Source: Candidatus Azambacteria bacterium (GTDB lineage: Bacteria > Patescibacteriota > Minisyncoccia > GWC2-36-17 > WO2-46-25). Taken from it: a stretch of 39,348 bases of DNA. The position numbers and the translations under genes are program-made. Below, one piece after another: positions 1 through 8,023 of the stretch (positions are counted from its first letter, which is position 1; each line of letters opens with the position of its first letter). The stretch lies in the NCBI GenBank assembly GCA_024654415.1, contig JANLHQ010000091.1, positions 1 to 39,348 of the forward strand, in the 5' to 3' direction. The notes beneath the pieces were generated by a model, which was not told where the DNA came from, ran no database searches, and was given only the letters and a program-made list of their open reading frames with translations.

Positions 1-616
1 ACTCTTTTAAAAGTGTTTCTAGGTCGGCAAATTTCGCACCGTATTCTTTTTCAAAATCAGCATTTGGCTTCGGATCATGGTATATAACCTTCATACCAAA
101 TCCCTTTACCGCGTGGTGCGCAACAAGCGAGCCAATTCGTCCAAGCCCAACAATACCAAGTGTTTTATTTGTAAGATCAGTACCCAGGAGAAGCATTGGC
201 GCCCAACCCGTATATTTCCCTGCCTTGGTGAAAGAATCACTCTCAGGAATACGGTGCGCAAGTGCCAGCATAAGTGCAAAAGCATGCTCTGCAACGGTCT
301 CTGTAAGTACTCCTGGGGTATTTGTGACGATCATCGCGTGGCGCTTTGCCGCCTCAAGATCGATATTATCAAAACCGACCGCATAATTAGCAAAAATCTT
401 GCACTGCGAGCCAGCTGATGCAAGTACATCTTCATCGATTTTATCGGTAAGCAAACACAGCACGGCATCGTACGTTCCTTGAGTAAGGCGCGCTACAAGC
501 TCGTCCTTTGTGAGGACGCCATCTTTTTCGCTTACTTCGACCGTATATCCTTTGCCTTTTAACAATTCAATCCCTCGTTCAGGGATTCTCCTCGTGACAA
601 AAATTTTATGTTCCAT
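1..616 (-). CDS. D-2-hydroxyacid dehydrogenase, partial (C-terminus outside window)
   Basis: Only the first 205 codons are inside the window; the gene runs off the left edge. The visible protein starts MEHKIFVTRRIPERG and shows the family order: an N-terminal substrate-binding lobe, the NYAVGFDNID motif near residue 77, the NTPGVLTETVAEHA hinge, then the NAD-binding Rossmann motif GLGRIGSLVA near residue 160. This matches the glyoxylate reductase / D-lactate / phosphoglycerate dehydrogenase superfamily, which reduces 2-keto acids with NAD(P)H in the cytoplasm. The catalytic Arg, Glu and His lie mostly in the missing part, so the substrate cannot be assigned. The start is fixed by a -10 box ending 7 nt upstream. 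It is transcribed divergently from the PEGA gene. Confidence 0.85.
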   Translation of the reverse strand, partial: MEHKIFVTRRIPERGIELLKGKGYTVEVSEKDGVLTKDELVARLTQGTYDAVLCLLTDKIDEDVLASAGSQCKIFANYAVGFDNIDLEAAKRHAMIVTNTPGVLTETVAEHAFALMLALAHRIPESDSFTKAGKYTGWAPMLLLGTDLTNKTLGIVGLGRIGSLVAHHAVKGFGMKVIYHDPKPNADFEKEYGAKFADLETLLKE

Positions 617-623
617 GGTCTTG

Positions 624-652
624 AGTATAGCATGCTCGCCAGGCAGATACAA
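624..652 (-). promoter_or_regulatory. Extended -10 promoter of the hydroxyacid dehydrogenase
   Basis: On the minus strand, TTGTAT (652-647), a 17-nt spacer and TGC-TATACT (-10 at 629-624) lie 7 nt before the ATG at 616. There is no Shine-Dalgarno, so the transcript is expected to be leaderless or nearly so. Confidence 0.6.
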
Positions 653-664
653 TATTTTATGCTC

Positions 665-692
665 TTTCGATTCCCCCACTGTATGGTATGAT
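665..692 (+). promoter_or_regulatory. Extended -10 promoter of the PEGA gene
   Basis: TGG-TATGAT (-10 at 687-692) has six nucleotides before the ATG at 699, so the start codon coincides with the expected transcription start. A weak TTTCGA -35 lies at 665-670. It is arranged back to back with the promoter of the divergent gene. Confidence 0.6.
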
Positions 693-698
693 TATACT

Positions 699-2075
699 AT
701 GACATCGTCACATAGGAAGTTTTATTTTTATTTTTTGGTCGCTATTTTCCTTATCGCGTCGCCCGCAGTAATCATATACTCGCAAGGATATTCACTCGAT
801 CTCAAGACATTTTCCCTAGTAAAAACGGGCGGAATCTTTGTTGCGACAACGCCAAAGGGGGTGCTGGTATATATAAATGGAAAACTTACCACCACAACTA
901 GTGCGCTCCCCTTAACACAGGGAAAGCTTATCTCCCGACTGCTTCCCGATGATTACGCTGTAAAAATTGAAAAAGGTGCCTATCTTGGATGGGATAAGAA
1001 GTTGAAAGTGGAGCCACAACTCGTCACCGAGGTGCGCAATGTTTTTCTTATCCCCACAGAACGAACCGTGGAAACCATCGAGACAGGGGTAAGCGATGTA
1101 ATTGTGTCAGATTCGAACGCATCAATCGCATATATTAAAGAAAATGGGATAGCGGTCCTCGATGTTGCGTCACCCAAGATTATTCCCCTTGCAGCTCAGG
1201 AGGATGAGCGAATTGGAAAAGTACGGTTTGGCGCTGATGAAGGGTATCTCGTGGTTGAAAGCCTTCAAAAGAATCAAAGTAGGAAATATCTCTTCCGTAT
1301 AGGATCACAGGAGCGAATGGAGATTATGGAGGATGATATTGAGCGCTACGTTAAAATACGCCAATACAGCAAGGGAGAACCTAGAATAATCGCGCTATCT
1401 ACCACAAATACACTCTACACAGTTGATCTTCGTGTGCCCCACGAAAAGGTTGTCGTTGCAACCAATATCGTAAATTTTGAGATGTTTGGAAATAAGGCGG
1501 TATATGCAACCACCGCTCCCACGATCCTGTACGAAAAGGATCTTATTTCTGGTAAAACTAACCAAATAATCGAAACCCCGCTCGAGTACTTTGATGCGAA
1601 CTCACGGATTATTCGCTCTACCGCAGGGCATATCGCGATCATCGGCTCCGACAACACGCTCTATTTATATGATGGCGATCAACTTGAGTTTAAGCGCATT
1701 GCAGACAACGTTATTGGCGCTGTATTCTCAGACGATAATAAAAAGCTTGCCTGGCACAATAAAAACGAGCTGTATGTCTATTATTTAAAAGATGTACTTA
1801 TTCAGCCAAAAAAGAAAGTCGGCGATATTGAGCTTATTACGCGACTTTCACGCCCCATTACCGGTATCACATGGTTTTCATATGACAACGAACACATATT
1901 TTTCATCGCGGAAAAAAAGATACGGTTTATCGAGCTTGATGGGCGCGATCATCGCAATGTCTATGACATAGCCGAGGCCGCGCAAGCACTTAAAATATCA
2001 TACAATGGGTATGATGATTATCTTTATTTCCTCGACGGGACACTTCTTAAGAAAATATCTTTATTTAAGTTATAG
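699..2075 (+). CDS. PEGA-domain membrane-anchored protein
   Basis: 458 aa. The start at 699 is chosen because a -10 box lies 6 nt upstream; the reading frame is open further upstream but that part overlaps the divergent gene. An N-terminal membrane segment (residues about 8-30) is followed by a PEGA-like beta domain (about 45-110; GGIFVATTPKGVLVYINGK, then a SRLLPDDYAVKIEKGAYLGWDKKLKV stretch). The rest is beta-rich and resembles a WD/YVTN-like propeller (repeated LYxYD/VY strands). PEGA proteins are surface-anchored proteins common in Patescibacteria; their role is unknown. The protein is probably anchored in the cytoplasmic membrane facing out. It stands alone and ends at a bidirectional terminator shared with rpsI. 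Confidence 0.75.
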   Translation: MTSSHRKFYFYFLVAIFLIASPAVIIYSQGYSLDLKTFSLVKTGGIFVATTPKGVLVYINGKLTTTTSALPLTQGKLISRLLPDDYAVKIEKGAYLGWDKKLKVEPQLVTEVRNVFLIPTERTVETIETGVSDVIVSDSNASIAYIKENGIAVLDVASPKIIPLAAQEDERIGKVRFGADEGYLVVESLQKNQSRKYLFRIGSQERMEIMEDDIERYVKIRQYSKGEPRIIALSTTNTLYTVDLRVPHEKVVVATNIVNFEMFGNKAVYATTAPTILYEKDLISGKTNQIIETPLEYFDANSRIIRSTAGHIAIIGSDNTLYLYDGDQLEFKRIADNVIGAVFSDDNKKLAWHNKNELYVYYLKDVLIQPKKKVGDIELITRLSRPITGITWFSYDNEHIFFIAEKKIRFIELDGRDHRNVYDIAEAAQALKISYNGYDDYLYFLDGTLLKKISLFKL

Positions 2076-2103
2076 GACCGCGACGAGCGATATACCTGGA
2101 TTT

Positions 2104-2134
2104 AAAAAACACCGCGTATAAAGCGGTGTTTTTT
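2104..2134. terminator. Bidirectional rho-independent terminator
   Basis: The 12-bp perfect stem AAAAAACACCGC / GCGGTGTTTTTT with a 7-nt loop sits between the convergent PEGA gene and rpsI. A-rich and U-rich flanks make it usable in both directions. Confidence 0.85.
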
Positions 2135-2153
2135 AAAAAATATAGTAGTAAGA

Positions 2154-2702
2154 CTATCGCTTTGACCATCGTGGCCCCTTGCGCGCCTTTTTGAGTCCAA
2201 ACTTCTTTCGTTCCTTTTGACGTGGGTCTCGTTTAAGATATCCTGATCGTTTTAATCGTTTCTGAAAATCAGCATTGAATGCCACAAGTGCACGAGCAAT
2301 ACCATGGCGCACTGCCTCCGCCTGCGCATGGATGCCGCCTCCCTTTGTTATTGCAGTCACCATAAATCGCTCTGTGATCTTCATTTTGCGCATTGGACCA
2401 TCAACGATTCTCTGTAGATCATCCTGTGGAAAATAGAGCTTATAATCTTTTGTATTTACAAACACACTACCTCCTTTTGTGAATAAGCGTACGCGCGCAG
2501 TTGCAGTCTTCCGACGCCCTACAGCCTCATAGTATCTCCCTGGCTTTGCGTCTTTCTCTTCGATCATTTTTTCAATATCGATGTCCACACCACCTTCCTC
2601 TTCTGATTTCACTGGTACTGGTGTAATTTCAACTTCCTCCTCCTTTTTTTCTTTAGGAGTTCGTTTCACGGCTATTTTTGTTGCGGTTTTGGTTGCGCTC
2701 AT
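2154..2702 (-). CDS. rpsI: 30S ribosomal protein S9
   Basis: 182 aa, against about 130 in most bacteria. The S9 core starts near residue 55 (RYYEAVGRRKTATARVRLF), includes the GGGIHAQAEAVRHGIARAL region, and ends in the expected basic SKR tail (GPRWSKR) that reaches the P-site tRNA. The extra N-terminal 54 residues are low complexity: first K/T-rich, then E/D-rich. This extension is the oddity; it may be disordered and lineage specific. The gene is last in the ribosomal operon, 6 nt after rplM, with no Shine-Dalgarno visible. Confidence 0.95.
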   Translation of the reverse strand: MSATKTATKIAVKRTPKEKKEEEVEITPVPVKSEEEGGVDIDIEKMIEEKDAKPGRYYEAVGRRKTATARVRLFTKGGSVFVNTKDYKLYFPQDDLQRIVDGPMRKMKITERFMVTAITKGGGIHAQAEAVRHGIARALVAFNADFQKRLKRSGYLKRDPRQKERKKFGLKKARKGPRWSKR

Positions 2703-2708
2703 ATTCGT

Positions 2709-3071
2709 TTATTTAATTTGTCCGCGATGCATAATAAGCCTCTTTATCATGGGAGCTCGTAGTTTATTTTTTGGAAGCATACCATATACCGCGAGTCGAA
2801 ATACTGATCCGGGATTCTTTTCCATCATATTTCCAAGCACCGAAGTTTTGAATCCACCCGGATGGCCGGTATGATAATAATACTCTTTATTTTCTCTCTT
2901 TGTCCCTGTGATCTTTAGCGCATCGAGGTTACATACTACCACGATATCGCCCGCATCGATATGTCGCTCAAATGTCGCCTTATGCTTACCGCGCAACAAT
3001 ACCGCAACCGCAGATGCGAGTCTGCCGAGCGATTTTCCTGATGCATCAATTGTGTGCGTTTTTCTTTCCAT
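2709..3071 (-). CDS. rplM: 50S ribosomal protein L13
   Basis: 120 aa, shorter than the 142 of E. coli at both ends. Conserved blocks are clear: DASGKSLGRLASAVAVLLRGKHK, the GDIVVVCNLDALKITGTKR strand, YYHTGHPGG, and the AVYGMLPKNKL motif. L13 binds 23S rRNA early in 50S assembly. It precedes rpsI, the usual rplM-rpsI pairing. No Shine-Dalgarno is visible before the ATG. Confidence 0.95.
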   Translation of the reverse strand: MERKTHTIDASGKSLGRLASAVAVLLRGKHKATFERHIDAGDIVVVCNLDALKITGTKRENKEYYYHTGHPGGFKTSVLGNMMEKNPGSVFRLAVYGMLPKNKLRAPMIKRLIMHRGQIK

Positions 3072-3080
3072 ATACGTATA

Positions 3081-3428
3081 TTATACAAATTCAATCTGCG
3101 CCATTTTTGAACCATCTGATCTTCGTTGCCCAAGCTTTATCACGCGCGTATATCCTCCATCTCGCTCCGCGTACTTCACCGCAACCTCATCAAACAATTT
3201 CTTTGTCACGCTCTCTGCAAGTGTTCTCCGAATGAGACGTATCGCATTAATATCTTTCACCTTTGCTTTTGTAACCATCTTTTCAATACGTGGGCGCAAT
3301 TCCTTAGCCTTCGCCTCGGTTGTTTTGATCTTTCCATTTATAATAAGCGCGGTAATCAACGCCTTGAGTAATGCCTTGCGTTGTCCTGCTTCCCTATGAA
3401 ATTTTCTGGTTTTTTTTAAATGTTTCAT
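3081..3428 (-). CDS. rplQ: 50S ribosomal protein L17
   Basis: 115 aa. The N-terminal MKHLKKTRKFHREAGQRKAL block replaces the usual MRHR..GRKLGR..SHR sequence, and the family pattern continues with IKTTEAKAKELRPRIEKMVTKAK and a C-terminal GYTRVIKLGQRRSDGSKMAQIEFV. It is a core large-subunit protein. It lies 3 nt after rpoA, the standard rpoA-rplQ order. Confidence 0.95.
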   Translation of the reverse strand: MKHLKKTRKFHREAGQRKALLKALITALIINGKIKTTEAKAKELRPRIEKMVTKAKVKDINAIRLIRRTLAESVTKKLFDEVAVKYAERDGGYTRVIKLGQRRSDGSKMAQIEFV

Positions 3429-3431
3429 ATC

Positions 3432-4367
3432 CTACTCCTCTTTCAAATCCATATTGGACTTCTTAAGTGCTTTTTTAATATCAGTGATCATCTTCGCACC
3501 CATCCCTTCAAGCTCTAGAAGCTCTGCCTCTGTCTTTTGGGTAAGATCATCGATGGAAGTGATGCCCGCCGCTTCAAGCGCGTGCGTAGTGCGTGCAGGA
3601 AGGCCCAACTCGGCAATACCACCCGCAACCGGGACATCCTCTGCCACATGCTCTTTTACTTCTTCCTCGTCTTGCGCCGCCGTTTCATCAAATGATATAA
3701 GCTTCGCAAATTGATCAACTAAAATCCGCGCACCCTTCATGAATGCCTCCTCAGGATCAATAGTGCCATCGGTCTCAATAATAAAACGCAAACGATCATA
3801 GTCCGTGCGCTCACCAACACGCATATTCTCCACCTCATAATTGATCTTTCTGATTGGTGTAAAAATCGCATCAAGCGCCGCAGCACCAATCTCTGTTTTT
3901 TCACGCTTCTTTTCTTCAACAGGCACGTATCCAAATCCTTTTTCAATCGTTAATTCAACTTCAAACTCTGATTTCTTATCGGTGAGTGTCGCAATGTGCG
4001 CGGTAGGATCAACAACTTGGATCTGACTTGATCCTTTAATATCTGCCGCAGTAACCTCACGCTCTCCATGCACGCTTATGGTAACCACCTCTGGCTCGTT
4101 GGTGTGTTTGATGAATCGCAAGCGCTTAATGTTCAGCAATATCTGCACCACATCTTCCATTACACCTGAGATCGTTGAAAATTCATGCGATACCCCTTTA
4201 ATCTTCACCATTGTTGTTGCCGCTCCTTCAAGAGAAGAAAGGAGTACTCGTCGCAACGCGTTACCGAGCGTCATGCCATATCCGGGATAAAGCCCTTCGA
4301 TCTCGATAACAGCTCGAAAGCCATCTTTCGTCACTACATGAGGTTTTTCTGGCAATGTAATTGGCAT
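3432..4367 (-). CDS. rpoA: DNA-directed RNA polymerase subunit alpha
   Basis: 311 aa, close to full length. The N-terminal assembly domain carries GYGMTLGNALRRVLLSSLEGAA, followed by the insert domain and the GERTDYDRLRFIIETDGTIDPEEAF segment. A short acidic linker (about 230-245) leads to the alpha-CTD with helix-hairpin-helix motifs (LGLPARTTHALEAAGI, LLELEGMGAKMITDIKKAL), which contacts UP elements and activators. It follows rpsD after a 54-nt gap that contains an isolated GAGGAGGTG at 4402-4394, too far (26 nt) from the ATG for normal initiation. Confidence 0.97.
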   Translation of the reverse strand: MPITLPEKPHVVTKDGFRAVIEIEGLYPGYGMTLGNALRRVLLSSLEGAATTMVKIKGVSHEFSTISGVMEDVVQILLNIKRLRFIKHTNEPEVVTISVHGEREVTAADIKGSSQIQVVDPTAHIATLTDKKSEFEVELTIEKGFGYVPVEEKKREKTEIGAAALDAIFTPIRKINYEVENMRVGERTDYDRLRFIIETDGTIDPEEAFMKGARILVDQFAKLISFDETAAQDEEEVKEHVAEDVPVAGGIAELGLPARTTHALEAAGITSIDDLTQKTEAELLELEGMGAKMITDIKKALKKSNMDLKEE

Positions 4368-4421
4368 GTTTTCAAAAAATCAGCTCAGAGTCACACCTCC
4401 TCACCGAAGTTATTAATAGTA

Positions 4422-5042
4422 TTATCGTGAATAAAGCTCCGTAATTAATTGCAAATTGAACGGCACATCAAGCTCGTCCATTGCTGGTACATGCGCCATC
4501 TCTCCCTTCAGGCTTTCCGCATCCATCGCGAGCCATTTTGGCGGCTCATATTTCTTCAGCACCGTCTTAATATCCAAAAAGATTTTTTTTGAAACTGATC
4601 CCGGGCGAATCGTAATAACATCTCCCTTTGTAATCTGATATGAAGGAATATCAACTCTTCGTCCGTTCACCATGAGATGCCCATGACCAACCATTTGCCG
4701 CGCCTGGCTTCGCGATGCGGCAAACCCAAGTCGAAAAGCAATATTATCGAGACGAGTTTCCAGGAGTATTGCAAGCATGTTCAGTGTGTTCCCTGTCTTT
4801 TTTGATGACGCTTCATAGTACTTCCTAAACTGGCGCTCTTGAATGCCATAGCTTCGCTTTACTTTCTGCTTTTCTGCAAGCTGAGTTCCATATTCAGAGC
4901 CTCCCCTCTTTTTTCGCTTTGCACCATGAATTCCAGGAGGACCCGGACGCCGAGTAACCGCGCATTTTGCCGTAGCGCAACGCTCACCTTTTAGAAAAAG
5001 CTTTTCTCCCGCACGTCTACATTTTCTGCATTTTGGTTCCAT
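4422..5042 (-). CDS. rpsD: 30S ribosomal protein S4
   Basis: 206 aa, full length. It starts MEPKCRKCRRAGEKL. Cysteines at 5, 8, 22 and 27 form the zinc-binding knuckle of C+ type S4 proteins. The S4 RNA-binding domain is clear (LDNIAFRLGFAASRSQARQMVGHGH, then MVNGRRVDIPSYQITKGDVI). S4 is a primary 16S rRNA binder. Its place between rpsK and rpoA is standard. Confidence 0.96.
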   Translation of the reverse strand: MEPKCRKCRRAGEKLFLKGERCATAKCAVTRRPGPPGIHGAKRKKRGGSEYGTQLAEKQKVKRSYGIQERQFRKYYEASSKKTGNTLNMLAILLETRLDNIAFRLGFAASRSQARQMVGHGHLMVNGRRVDIPSYQITKGDVITIRPGSVSKKIFLDIKTVLKKYEPPKWLAMDAESLKGEMAHVPAMDELDVPFNLQLITELYSR

Positions 5043-5057
5043 AAATATATCGATGTG

Positions 5058-5510
5058 TTAGACGCGTCTAACTTTTGGCGGCCTACACCCATTGTGAGGA
5101 ATCGGCGTCACATCAGTAATAGAAATAACATTAAAATTCCCCGCGAGCGCACGAACTGCTGATTCTCGTCCTGATCCGATTCCTTTCACGAAGATTGCAA
5201 TATCCTGAAGTCCTGTTTTTTTGATTTTTTCCACAAGTGTTGAAACTATTTGTGTTGCCGCATACGGCGTTGCCTTCTTTGCACCCTTAAAACCTAACGA
5301 GCCCGCTGTTGACCATGCGAGCACATTACCAAAATCATCTGCGATGGTAATGATTGTATTATTATATGTCGCCTGAATATGTGCTTGCCCCGCCTTTATA
5401 ATTCTTTTTGCGGCTGCAACAGTCGGCGCCTTTTTTGCCGAGGATTCTTGTTCCTCGGTCTCTTTCATCAATTGCTCTTCATTTTGTTTTAATACTTTCT
5501 TCTTTCCCAT
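5058..5510 (-). CDS. rpsK: 30S ribosomal protein S11
   Basis: 150 aa, about 20 longer than usual because of a K/E-rich N-terminal extension (residues 1-30). The core shows AHIQATYNNTIITIADDFGNVLAWSTAGSLGFKGAKKATPYAA, the GIGSGRESAVRAL motif and the C-terminal TDVTPIPHNGCRPPKVRRV tail, all diagnostic of S11. It sits 20 nt after rpsM in the operon. Confidence 0.96.
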   Translation of the reverse strand: MGKKKVLKQNEEQLMKETEEQESSAKKAPTVAAAKRIIKAGQAHIQATYNNTIITIADDFGNVLAWSTAGSLGFKGAKKATPYAATQIVSTLVEKIKKTGLQDIAIFVKGIGSGRESAVRALAGNFNVISITDVTPIPHNGCRPPKVRRV

Positions 5511-5530
5511 GATAGTAAATACGTTTTCTA

Positions 5531-5917
5531 TTATTTCTTCTCAACTGCTCGTCGTCCCGAACCAGCGGTCTTCCTTACATTGCCACGGCGCGTTCGTGAA
5601 TTTGTCTTTGTACGCTGTCCATGTACTGGAAGTCCCTTTATATGACGGATCCCACGATAACTCTTAATATCCTTCAATCGTTTGATGTGTAACATGATCT
5701 CTCGCTTCAGATCTCCTTCGGTTTTGTAGTTTTTTTCGATCGCATCCTTTAATCGGTTCGTTTCATCAGCGGTAAGCTCGTGGGCGCGCTTTTCTGGATC
5801 GATCTTGGTTTCCGTAAGCATGCGACGTGCCCGCGTAGGGCCGATACCGTAGATGTATGTAAGAGCTACCTCCATCCGTTTTTTATCAGGAATATTGACA
5901 CCGACGATTCTTGGCAT
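5531..5917 (-). CDS. rpsM: 30S ribosomal protein S13
   Basis: 128 aa from the ATG at 5917 (MPRIVGVNIPDKKRMEVAL), the family's usual start. The frame remains open upstream to 5962, but that part overlaps rpmJ and is not S13-like. The core shows TYIYGIGPTRARRML, SYRGIRHIKGLPVHGQRTKTNSRTRRG and a basic tail. There is one nucleotide between the rpmJ stop and this start and no Shine-Dalgarno, suggesting translational coupling. Confidence 0.96.
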   Translation of the reverse strand: MPRIVGVNIPDKKRMEVALTYIYGIGPTRARRMLTETKIDPEKRAHELTADETNRLKDAIEKNYKTEGDLKREIMLHIKRLKDIKSYRGIRHIKGLPVHGQRTKTNSRTRRGNVRKTAGSGRRAVEKK

Positions 5918-5918
5918 A

Positions 5919-6032
5919 TTATTTTTGACGTTGTTTATGCTTCGGATTAGCGCAAATGACATGCACCCGTCCGTTTCTTCGAACTGACTTACATTTTGCG
6001 CAAATTTTCTTTACCGATGCTCTTACTTTCAT
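5919..6032 (-). CDS. rpmJ: 50S ribosomal protein L36
   Basis: 37 aa, beginning MKVRASVKKICAKCK and ending NPKHKQRQK. The zinc ribbon is intact: Cys11 and Cys14 (CAKC), Cys27 and His32. Length and position between infA and rpsM are those of the usual C+ L36. It starts 5 nt after infA and ends 1 nt before rpsM. Confidence 0.95.
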   Translation of the reverse strand: MKVRASVKKICAKCKSVRRNGRVHVICANPKHKQRQK

Positions 6033-6037
6033 AAATA

Positions 6038-6253
6038 TTATTTTGTCCGTAATACTATCCGCCCCTTTGTCTGATCGTATGGGCTTAATTCAACCGTCAC
6101 CCTATCCCCTGGAACAACCTTAATATGGTGAAGCCGCATTTTACCAGATAAATGAGCAAGCACAAGAGCTTCGTCTTGAAGCTCTACCCGAAACAATCCG
6201 TTGGATAAATTCTCTTGGACTATTCCGTCTCGGCGAATTCTCTCTTGTGGCAT
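6038..6253 (-). CDS. infA: Translation initiation factor IF-1
   Basis: 71 aa, normal size. S1-like OB fold with GIVQENLSNGLFRVELQDEALVLAHLSGKMRLHHIKVVPGDRVTVELSPYD. It ends in RIVLRTK, similar to the usual RITYR end. IF-1 binds the ribosomal A site during initiation. It is the first gene of the ribosomal operon here and has its own promoter. Confidence 0.96.
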   Translation of the reverse strand: MPQERIRRDGIVQENLSNGLFRVELQDEALVLAHLSGKMRLHHIKVVPGDRVTVELSPYDQTKGRIVLRTK

Positions 6254-6265
6254 AAATATTAGTTA

Positions 6266-6294
6266 TTTCTAACAAATCGGCGAACATTAGTCAA
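6266..6294 (-). promoter_or_regulatory. Promoter of the infA-rpsI operon
   Basis: TTGACT (6294-6289 on the minus strand), a 17-nt spacer and TAGAAA (6271-6266), placing transcription start around 6259, only about 6 nt before the infA ATG. Confidence 0.6.
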
Positions 6295-6341
6295 CCCCCC
6301 ACGCTTTTACGCGTAGGAATAGCTATTAAAATCCTCGCTCT

Positions 6342-8012
6342 CTACGACCCCACAACGGTAATTGTAATGCGTTTTGGGTTGCTCGGGGCAAGTGATATCC
6401 AAAATGGCCAAAACGTCGCCTCAGCGCTTTCTATCGCATCATTCGCGCTTAATATCTTCTGGATATCAACCTCTCCTTTTCCAGCAAGCATCTCCTTTAT
6501 TTGTTGTCCATCAATTGCTCCCTCTACCAACTCACTTGCTTTCACGGTAAAGCTCAATGTTTCCCGATTAGGACCAAACGCCTCCCGCTCATAGGTAATA
6601 ACACGCGTCCCCGGTAATGCCTTTCGCGCATCCAATAATTTCTTCGAAAGATGATATTCAGCAAGTGCCGCGATATCATTCTCAGAGAATGCAAACACAT
6701 CATACGTAACCTTTATGTGAGCGATAAATTTCCCATCTGCATCAGGTTGGTTTGCGGAAAACTCCGGCGTCCTTTGTGTGGCTGACCCTTCAAGCACAAC
6801 AAACCCTTTTGGTATATTTGCCTCAACATATCCTTTTGTTTCTTCTGTGAGTTTACTCTGAAGCGCCGTTTTTGCCCGCGCGATATCATCCGCCGTCGCG
6901 ACATATCCCTCCCCAGAACCACCGCCCGTCATTGCCGATGATGACTTCGCTGAAAATGAAGCAAACTTTGATGACCCTTCAAACCCAGGGATTACAAACG
7001 AAGAGGAACCAATATTATATGCCGCACCTGCTTCATCTGCGATTACCGTAGTTTCCACAGTTCCTGCGGCGGTTACTGTTCCTCCCTGCACCGTCGCCCC
7101 TGGAACAGTGACCGCACCTTTTAATCGGAATATTTTCCCATCTGGTGATCGAAGTCGCGTATTCTTTACCAGTGGCTGAGCACTTGAACTAAATTCATTA
7201 TACAGCGTCACCATTCCTTCTGCCTTCGTCGCTGTGTCCTGCTTTGCTGATGCAATATACTCCCCATTTACTTCTTTTTCGATTGTGATGATCTGTCCTG
7301 GTACCTTTGACTTATCCACATCGAGCACTGATGTTTTACTGTCTGCTATCGCCTGGAAATCAAACCGTAAAGATTCCTTCATTGGAATAACCGTCACTGA
7401 CAATCGAGGAGACAGTATAAAGAACGCGGCGCCTGCAAGTATCGCTGCAGTCGTAAACGATATGATTACAAATTTTGTGGTGAGCAGTGACTTTCCACGC
7501 ATCACGCGCTCCGGAGAAGAAGGAGTGGTATTATAGGTGACATCCGCACTCCGTTCTTTTTCGGGGTGATTATACCGCACCTCTTCATCATGGTCGCGCG
7601 GTGGACTCATAAGCACCTCGTCGTATGAGGAAGGAATGCGAATATTCTCGTCACGTATGACGCGTACCGGTATTGATTCCTCCTGCTCTTGCTCGCTGTG
7701 CTGCTCGGTCGGCGCAACAATGGGGTTTGAGCTCACCTCATCTTGTCGCTCTAGCTCCGTAGCATTTTCTGCGATGATATCAAATGAAACATTACGTGCC
7801 ATCTCAAGAACTGTAGGGTTCTGAGAAATAATCACAATGCGCTTCTCAAGCACAGTCGCCTCCCTCGCAAGAAGCTTCATGTTTACCGCATCCATAAAAA
7901 GCTCAGGATATTCATCGGCGGCAAGATACAGCGTATCGCCTTCCGTATTCTCAAGTCGGTCAATAAGATACGCGATGTTTTCCTCCGGATGAATATAGAG
8001 TATTTTTTTCAT
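6342..8012 (-). CDS. CPR-type 'baseplate J-like' membrane protein
   Basis: 556 aa. Residues 1-80 form a small alpha/beta domain (ILYIHPEENIAYLIDRLE, then MKLLAREATVLEKRIVIISQNPTVLEMAR) that I recognise as the N-terminal part of Patescibacterial proteins annotated as baseplate J/gp47 family. An acidic linker follows, then one membrane helix (about 180-205, FVIISFTTAAILAGAAFFIL) and a long beta-rich outer part with G/S/T-rich stretches. The cytoplasmic domain plus exported beta region suggests an envelope or surface-structure protein; function is unknown. It lies 11 nt after the FtsA-like gene, so the two are probably co-transcribed. Confidence 0.65.
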   Translation of the reverse strand: MKKILYIHPEENIAYLIDRLENTEGDTLYLAADEYPELFMDAVNMKLLAREATVLEKRIVIISQNPTVLEMARNVSFDIIAENATELERQDEVSSNPIVAPTEQHSEQEQEESIPVRVIRDENIRIPSSYDEVLMSPPRDHDEEVRYNHPEKERSADVTYNTTPSSPERVMRGKSLLTTKFVIISFTTAAILAGAAFFILSPRLSVTVIPMKESLRFDFQAIADSKTSVLDVDKSKVPGQIITIEKEVNGEYIASAKQDTATKAEGMVTLYNEFSSSAQPLVKNTRLRSPDGKIFRLKGAVTVPGATVQGGTVTAAGTVETTVIADEAGAAYNIGSSSFVIPGFEGSSKFASFSAKSSSAMTGGGSGEGYVATADDIARAKTALQSKLTEETKGYVEANIPKGFVVLEGSATQRTPEFSANQPDADGKFIAHIKVTYDVFAFSENDIAALAEYHLSKKLLDARKALPGTRVITYEREAFGPNRETLSFTVKASELVEGAIDGQQIKEMLAGKGEVDIQKILSANDAIESAEATFWPFWISLAPSNPKRITITVVGS

Positions 8013-8023
8013 GGGTATAACTA

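Noticed and set aside
510..698. N-terminal extension of the PEGA protein
   Set aside because: Overlaps the divergent dehydrogenase and its promoter; the ATG at 699 follows a -10 box by 6 nt.
2908..3399. 163-aa open frame on the plus strand
   Set aside because: Antisense to rplM and rplQ.
5918..5962. 15-residue N-terminal extension of S13
   Set aside because: Overlaps rpmJ, and the S13 family begins at MPRIVGVNIP.
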